Shown here piece after piece: positions 58,485-64,000 of a DNA stretch of 64,000 bases. How positions within the stretch are numbered: position 1 is the first letter of the stretch; each line of letters begins with the position of its first letter. The notes under the pieces are model-generated. The model was not told the DNA's origin and ran no database searches. It worked only from the letters and a program-made list of their open reading frames with translations. Both the position numbers and the translations under genes were made by a program. The DNA is taken from NCBI GenBank assembly GCA_036874045.1, contig JAZBRI010000009.1, positions 186,001 to 250,000 on the forward strand. Reading direction: 5' to 3'. The DNA comes from Cymodocea nodosa (Eukaryota; Streptophyta; Magnoliopsida; Alismatales; Cymodoceaceae).

Positions 58485-58788
58485 TTTTATTATGTGTCTT
58501 GAATTAGTTTATTACACATAGGGGTAGTTTTGTCCTTAGCCACTTGGGGGTACACAAATGTTATAAATAGACCCCCAACGTGTGCTTAGAGATGAGGTTG
58601 AATCTTGTATCCCTTTGTGATCACCTAGAGAATCATTCAGTTGAGCTCTATCCGTGGACGTACCAATTGGGGAGTCACGTTAAACCTTGGTGTTTTTGCA
58701 TTTGCTTCACACGTCTTTTCCATTTGTCTTCTTCTTTCTTCTCCACGAGTCCAAGCTTCTCCCTTTCCACACTTCTCTTTACATAACA
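58485..58788 (+). repeat. 3' LTR of Copia-C (304 bp)
   Basis: It matches the 5' LTR along its whole length, ending ACATAACA. It is preceded by the purine tract and followed by the ATTTA TSD. Confidence 0.93.
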
Positions 58789-60515
58789 ATTTAGAATGAA
58801 ATTATGCATAATATTAGTAGTTAATGAATGGTTAATTGCATAGTATTTAGTTTATTATATGAAAATTAAGCCATTATGTTACAAATATACAATTATATGC
58901 CTTAATTAAAGAATATCCATAATTTCAATGAATTAGCATTAATTAAGTATTATTTCTAAAAGATTAAAAGCCTAGTTTACGTGTGGTTTTATAGAAGTTT
59001 ATGAAATCTCATAATATTAATAAGGTAAGTTTATGAAATCTCATAAAATTAGGAATTATTTCACATCTCAACTTTTAAATGATTAAGAATTACTTCTTTT
59101 ACATATTAAATGCTAAATGTTATAAAAGTATTTATTTTATTAAATTACAAAACTGAACGAGTTTGTTGAGTTAAGCTTAACTCAACAAAGTTAGTCTATT
59201 CCTTGTTGAGTTACAGTTAAGTCAACGAAGTAAGTCCGTTGAGTTACACTAACTTCATGGACTAGTTATTTTCTAATATTCAACTGAGTAGTTGTAGAAA
59301 AAGAAAATTCAAAAGAAACCACGCCATGATTTAAATCATGGACAGAAGAAATAATCACTACCATTAATATAAAGGAAGGAGATTCAACCAGTCATTTAGG
59401 CAAAAGCAATTATTACTAAAAGAAATATAAAAGGAAAAGAGAAAGAACGAAAAAAAGTGTGTAGAAAACCACGCTAACTGTAGTAAACGTCAGATGTTCC
59501 TTGAAGCTCCAACCACCACCAAACACCACTAATCCATTAAAGGTCTGTAAGGATACTTTTCAGATGTCGAGTCAATTCTAAGCTAAACACGATGACTAAC
59601 AACCACTGTAAGGAGTGATCCCATCACAAGAAATGACATTTTCACTAAGTACCAAATTATCTCTTAGGAGATAGTAAAACTTCTAACCTTGATTTCGGGT
59701 TGATGTTGCTATACTAAAGAGGAGATCAACTTACAAAAGTCTAGATTCACAATCTAGTAGGGAGAAGAGCATTTGATAGTAAGTGATTAAGTTTTCAATG
59801 GTGTAATCATATCGCATGTAGTGATAAAAGTTTCTTACTATTACTTTTCACCTTTTGTTTATTTTAAAGAACAAAAAATAAAAACAAATCAAAAAAACAA
59901 AACTCATTAATTTTTTTTGCATTTATCAAATTTGTATTATATCATTTGTTTTGTATTGTTAGTATTGTTGAATGTTCTATATCTATTTTATTCCAGTGAA
60001 TAGAAAATCATATTACTAATTACTAAAATCATTTAGTATTAAATCATGAATACTAGTGTTGATCAATGATAACTATAATATAAACTAGCATTAGAAGCTT
60101 AATTGATGTTATTTACATTCTGTAGAATCACCCAATGGATGGTCATATTTCTTTGTAAACAGTAATTTTAATTTGTAGTTACCAAAGAGATTCATTGAGT
60201 TAACCTTAACTCTATAAAGATAGTCCGTTGAGATAACTGTAACCCAATGAAGTAAGTCCATTGAGTTAGTTTTAAATCAACGAAGTGAGTAATTTCAAAT
60301 ATGATAACCTCTAGCTAAGAAAATTTAAATAGTATGAAATTTTAATCATTCTCTATGAGATCGACTTATACATTTATATGATAGACACTATACACTTACA
60401 ATTAATGAAATGAATAAATTTACTAAACTTAAATCTTATTTGTGAAAATTACTTATTTACTTAAAGAATTATTAGATATACATATATTTAAGTAAATAAG
60501 AATAAGAACACCTAC

Positions 60516-61990
60516 AGTGATGAATATTGGATTGTGTCCATGTAAGAAGAATTAAATCAATTCAAGAAAAATGACGTCTAGAATCTAATTGAAAGATCCA
60601 TTAGAAAATCAATTATTGGAACTAAATGAGTTTTTAAAAATAAATTAGATAATGATGGAAGAATAATCAAAAACAAAGTCAGACTTGTTACTCAAGGTTA
60701 CAACCAACACGAAAGAATCAATTATGATGAAACTTTTGCACTTGTTACTAGACTTGAAGCAATTAGAATGTTGCTTGTTTTTACAAGTAGAAAATAAAAC
60801 TCTTTCAAATGGATGTAAAAAGTGCATTCCTAAATAGCATTCTACAAGAAGAAGTATATGTAAAACAACCACTAAGATTTGAAGATAAAGACAGACCAAA
60901 TCATGTATACAAATTAAATAAGACATTATATGATCTGAAACAAGTACCTAGAGCATGGTATGACAAACTTAAGGGTTTCCTACTTAAAAATTAGTTTAAC
61001 ATAGGAACAATAGATAACACTTTATTCATCAAATCAAAAAACTCTCACATGTTAATCATTCAAATTTATGTTGATGATATTATCTTTGGTGCAACAAATG
61101 AAATATTGTGTCATGACTTCTAGAATTTAATGCAAAATGTATTTAAGATGAGTTTATGGGAGAATTAAAATTTTTCTTTGGATTACAGATTCATCAACTA
61201 CAACATGAAATTTTTTTAAACTAAGAAAATTTCTACAAGGAGATTTTAACAAAATTTGGTATGGATAAATCCAAAGAAGCTCACACTCCGATGAATTCAA
61301 ATGAAAAACTTAATAAAGATAATTTTGGTATTTCTATGGATCAAAAAAAATACAGAGATATGATTGGATCACTTTTGTATTTAACAGCCAGCAAACTAAA
61401 CATATGTTTAGTGTGTATATATGTGCAAGATATCAATCTTCTTCAAAAGCATCACATCTAAAAGTAGTCAAATGAATTTTTAAATACCTACAGGGTACAA
61501 AAGACTTTGACTTATTTTACTCATCATAGAATCAACTAATATTAATAAGTTATAGTGATGCAGATTATGTAGGATGTAAATCAAATAGAAAAAGTACTAA
61601 TAGTACATGTCAATTGTTTAATCATTCACTCGTGTTATGGTTTAGTAAAAAATAAAATTCTATAACTCTATCTACCATTAAAGTAGAATATATTGTAATA
61701 GTATTATGTTGTACTCAAATCTTATGGATGCAACAAACATTGACTGATTACAAACTTAAATTTTAAAATACTACAATTTACTGTGACAATAGTAGTGTTA
61801 TTAACTTATCCAAAAATATAGTACTATATTCGAGAGCTAAGCATATCGAGATCAAACACTATTTTCTAAAAGATCCTATTGAAAAAGATCACATATCTTT
61901 AGAATATGTTTCCACTAAAGATCAATTGATAGATATTTTTACAAAACCATTAACTAAATTTGTATTTAATCATATTAAACGAAATTTAGA
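60516..61990 (+). pseudogene. Copia-D RT and RNase H relic
   Basis: Visible motifs: MDVKSAFLNSILQEEVYVKQ, NKTLYDLKQVPRAWYDKL, YVDDIIFGAT near 61,070, YRDMIGSLLYLTASKL, YCDNSSVINLSKN-like near 61,790 and DIFTKPLTKF near 61,940. These are Sirevirus-type copia motifs (YVDDIIFG form). Many breaks. Confidence 0.85.
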
Positions 61991-62300
61991 CATTTACTCT
62001 ATTCATGATTTATAATCTATTTTTTTATGATTACTCTCTTCACCTCTCAAGCTCATGAAATGAAAGTTTATTTTCTGCTAACATCTCTTTTTGCATGAAT
62101 AGATCCATGTTTCTTTAATGATCTTCATCATAAACTAAATGCTTCTTATTTTTTGTATTTTATCATAAACAGATCCATGTTTCTTTACCGAATTTCATCA
62201 TGAACTAAAATCCTTATAGTGACCAAATACTTTATTCATTTTCATGAAAAGATCCATGTTTCTTTTCATTGACCTCTGCAATTTTCTTTACTGTATGAAA
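61991..62300 (+). repeat. Threefold AGATCCATGTTTCTTT repeat after Copia-D
   Basis: AGATCCATGTTTCTTT occurs near 62,103, 62,171 and 62,251 with related sequence between (TTCATCATAAACTAAA, TTCATCATGAACTAAA). It probably belongs to the noncoding 3' part of Copia-D. No gene is seen. Confidence 0.7.
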
Positions 62301-63660
62301 AGTAGTAATGTCCAAATCGAAAATAGCATAAATAGTGACCGACGACCTTAGGGCTTAAACAGTGATAGACTTTGAATGGAAGGTCTTGATCCAGTCATCA
62401 TCAACAAGCGACGACAGTAGGGCTTTACCACAAATCGAAAATGCTACATTCTAAATCGGAAAGGGCGAGGGCGTATGGCTTACGGGCGGCGTACATGGTC
62501 GACAATCCAGCAAGCACAGACAAGTGGAACGGTGAGTGACACCAATGAGCAAGCAACATGCAAAACCGTTGATGACGAGATCTTGCGACGAACAAGCGAG
62601 TGAAGGCTACAGGCGAGAATTGCGAGCTTCGTGAGGTTGTGACTACAGGCGACGGCTGCAAGTTGCAGTCGATAGAGTTTCAGAGGTTGCAGCTTCTTTC
62701 TCCACGAGGATTTATATATAGTGGAAAAGATGAGAAATCATTCCTCATAATACCTGCACAAACACAAAAAAAATTGAGGGAAATTATTTTTCATCATTTC
62801 CGTGTCTAAACTCTCATCAAATAATGAACTTCTAAAGCATAAAATCAAGAACTTACCAAATCCGCTTGGCGACAAGAACTAGATAGACTGATAGATCATA
62901 AGACGTAGGAGGAGGAGCTACTGAACAAAAGAAGAAGGTCTACCGATGCTTATTGAATCAGAGGGGCTAATACTTGCAGTTATTGGAGGTAATCATCAGA
63001 AGCGGCCGCCTTCCATCAAAGATGGTTGCCAGTCACCTAAAACAGGAGTTCAGGAGTGGACGCTTGCTTGAACGGATAGCAGAAGGTATGCTTCTCACCC
63101 TAGGAGGAGCACTTGAGGTCATCGGTGTGCGTCGTGGGTCATCGAACGACGTTGTAGGCACCGGAACCCTAACACGTACCACTGGAGCTCAGGAGGGAAC
63201 ATCTAAAGGTGGATTTTTGTGGAGGTGAGACCAGTTGCAAGAAGCCCGTCTCTTCTCTCGTGATCTTTTTCCTCCTCTCGTTATTGGGTTTAGGGGGAGT
63301 ATTTATAGGTGGTTTGGGTGGTTGCAGGATTTGGTAAGGGAATCGACATTGGTGTTTTCTTGAGATATGCAGATGGATCTTGTGGATGGCATGAAAGACA
63401 GCTGGAGATCACTCGGTAAATGAAGATTCGAAGCCCAAGTTCGATGGGATCTTCCATTTTGGTAAGGGGCTACCAATGCTGAAGAAGGAAGGGCTACCAA
63501 TGCTGAAGAAGGAAGAGGGCGATGCAGCCGATGGTAAGGGGGAGTACGAGCGAAGCACAGGCTATGCAGGTTCAGGCTGGGCTGGCAATGGCAGCCCGTG
63601 TTTGGTGTGGTTGGGCCGCATGCAGCCTGGGCTGGTTTGTTGGACTAGACTTGGTGTTTA
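62301..63660 (-). promoter_or_regulatory. Unassigned GC-richer stretch with minus-strand TATA-like boxes
   Basis: Composition changes sharply to GC-richer, CpG-containing sequence. On the minus strand CCTATAAATACTCCCCC lies near 63,295-63,311 and CTATATATAAATCC near 62,710-62,723, each followed by leader-like sequence. This could be the promoter and first exon of a host gene, or a solo LTR of another family; I recognise no protein. A 24-bp direct repeat (GCTACCAATGCTGAAGAAGG) occurs twice at about 63,469-63,517. Confidence 0.35.
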
Positions 63661-64000
63661 TGGGAGAGAAAAATAAATGGTTATGAAGTGAAGAAAATAA
63701 AGTGGTTTTGGAAGATGGAAAATAAAAAATGATTATGGAGATGGATAATTAAGTGATTACAATTAAATATTTTAATTATGTGATTTGATTATAGCTTATA
63801 ATTAGGAAAATTAAGTAATTCCATGAAGATTTTAATTAATTAAGTTGATTAAGTATTTTAATTAATTAATTAATTTTATTCATGATTTTTAAGTAATTTG
63901 ATTAAGACTTTTAACTAACTAATATTATTAAGGATCTTAATCAATTAATTTGATTGTGGATTTCAATTAAAATGATCAACTAATTTGTTGGGTATTGTAA
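63661..64000. other. AT-rich stretch, nothing recognised
   Basis: TTAATTAATTAA-rich sequence without open frames or recognisable repeats. Confidence 0.5.

Larger units (their letters stand above)
51221..58788 (+). mobile_element. Copia-C: Tork/TNT1-like Ty1/copia element with both LTRs (TSD ATTTA)
   Basis: LTR ends are TGTTAT and ATAACA, perfect inverted termini. ATTTA flanks the element at 51,216-51,220 and 58,789-58,793. Primer site TGGTATCAGAGC lies at 53,639-53,650, and a purine-rich GCAAGGTGGAGAT precedes the 3' LTR. Excluding the nested LTR-B, the element is about 5.5 kb. I counted about 16 substitutions in about 304 aligned LTR bases (about 5%), so by the same assumed rate roughly 2 million years old. 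Internal order: GC-rich leader, gag, protease, integrase, RT, RNase H. About six to eight breaks. Confidence 0.93.
51215..60510 (+). repeat. Old solo LTR-B in Copia-D, split by Copia-C (TSD CTTAC/CCTAC)
   Basis: The LTR start TATTTA lies at 51,215-51,220 and the rest at 58,794-60,510 (about 1.72 kb), beginning GAATGAAATTATGCA and ending AAGAATAAGAACA. Flanks are CTTAC (51,210-51,214) and CCTAC (60,511-60,515), one mismatch. It resembles other LTR-B copies (TATAAAAG near 59,427, palindromes at 59,160-59,260 and 60,190-60,290) but is more diverged, so it is the oldest of the four LTR-B insertions. Confidence 0.85.
50956..61990 (+). mobile_element. Copia-D: old Sirevirus-like copia relic, split by a nested insertion
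   Basis: Left part 50,956-51,214 resembles the Sirevirus segment at 39,340-39,470 (IGNINQGVQTRS; ending ESTTIEEAY). Right part 60,516-61,990 continues with DEYWIVSM and the rest of RT and RNase H. The interval is a later solo LTR-B with further insertions. It has many breaks, and is older than everything nested in it. Confidence 0.85.

Noticed and set aside
51215-58793. Initial reading of 51,234-53,339 and 58,794-60,510 as the two LTRs of one element with Copia-C as its interior
   Set aside because: Separate TSDs (TGTGT, ATTTA, CTTAC/CCTAC) show three independent insertions.
1-64000. tRNA, rRNA or other structural RNA genes
   Set aside because: No cloverleaf or rRNA-like sequence was noticed on either strand; the tRNA-like matches are retroelement primer sites only.

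Overview
The window is plant nuclear DNA made almost entirely of nested LTR retrotransposons, as in gene-poor heterochromatin of a flowering plant with a large, AT-rich genome. The evidence is Athila-type Ty3/gypsy pol with a tRNA-Asp primer site, Sirevirus-type and Tork-type Ty1/copia pol with tRNA-iMet primer sites, and target-site duplications (TSDs) that resolve most nesting. The species cannot be named. No intact host gene was found; the one host-type gene is a broken F-box gene at 19,243-20,385.

Layout. (1) 1-22,948, plus strand: 'A-fwd', an old Athila-like element whose left end lies outside the window. Its order is pol (RT-RNaseH-integrase), spacer, accessory ORF3, spacer, gag core, F-box gene, PPT motif, noncoding module, LTR-like segment. 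It is interrupted by a complete young Athila element, 'Athila-2' (4,150-13,388, minus, 1,537-bp LTRs, TSD CCAAG), and by a solo LTR, 'LTR-B' (15,983-17,845, TSD AGAAA). (2) 23,013 to about 49,333, minus strand: 'A-rev', a second copy of the same family facing A-fwd tail to tail. It is interrupted by another LTR-B (31,961-45,257, TSD TCTAA), which itself contains a Sirevirus (33,733 to about 45,057), and by a solo Sirevirus LTR (47,459-49,009, TSD TTTAT). (3) 49,334-50,955: two blocks dense in short imperfect palindromes. (4) 50,956-61,990: a four-level nest. An old copia relic ('Copia-D') holds an old LTR-B (TSD CTTAC/CCTAC), which holds a Tork-like copia element ('Copia-C', 51,221-58,788, TSD ATTTA), whose 5' LTR holds a younger LTR-B (51,234-53,339, TSD TGTGT). 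(5) 61,990-64,000: short repeats, an unassigned GC-rich stretch with TATA-like boxes on the minus strand, and AT-rich sequence.

Most notable points. Both A copies carry the gag core downstream of pol and ORF3, not at the front. A-fwd also carries an F-box gene between gag and its PPT. Each A-family gene is preceded by a cluster of palindromes built on TCCGTTGAGTTA/TAACTCAACGGA, usually with a TATA-like box. The same palindromes, the ORF3 gene with its promoter, a U3 block of about 75 bp and a noncoding module of about 0.9 kb also occur in the unrelated Sirevirus. This suggests a pool of promoter and gene cassettes shared between Ty3/gypsy and Ty1/copia elements. All virus-like elements are described here as fossils.
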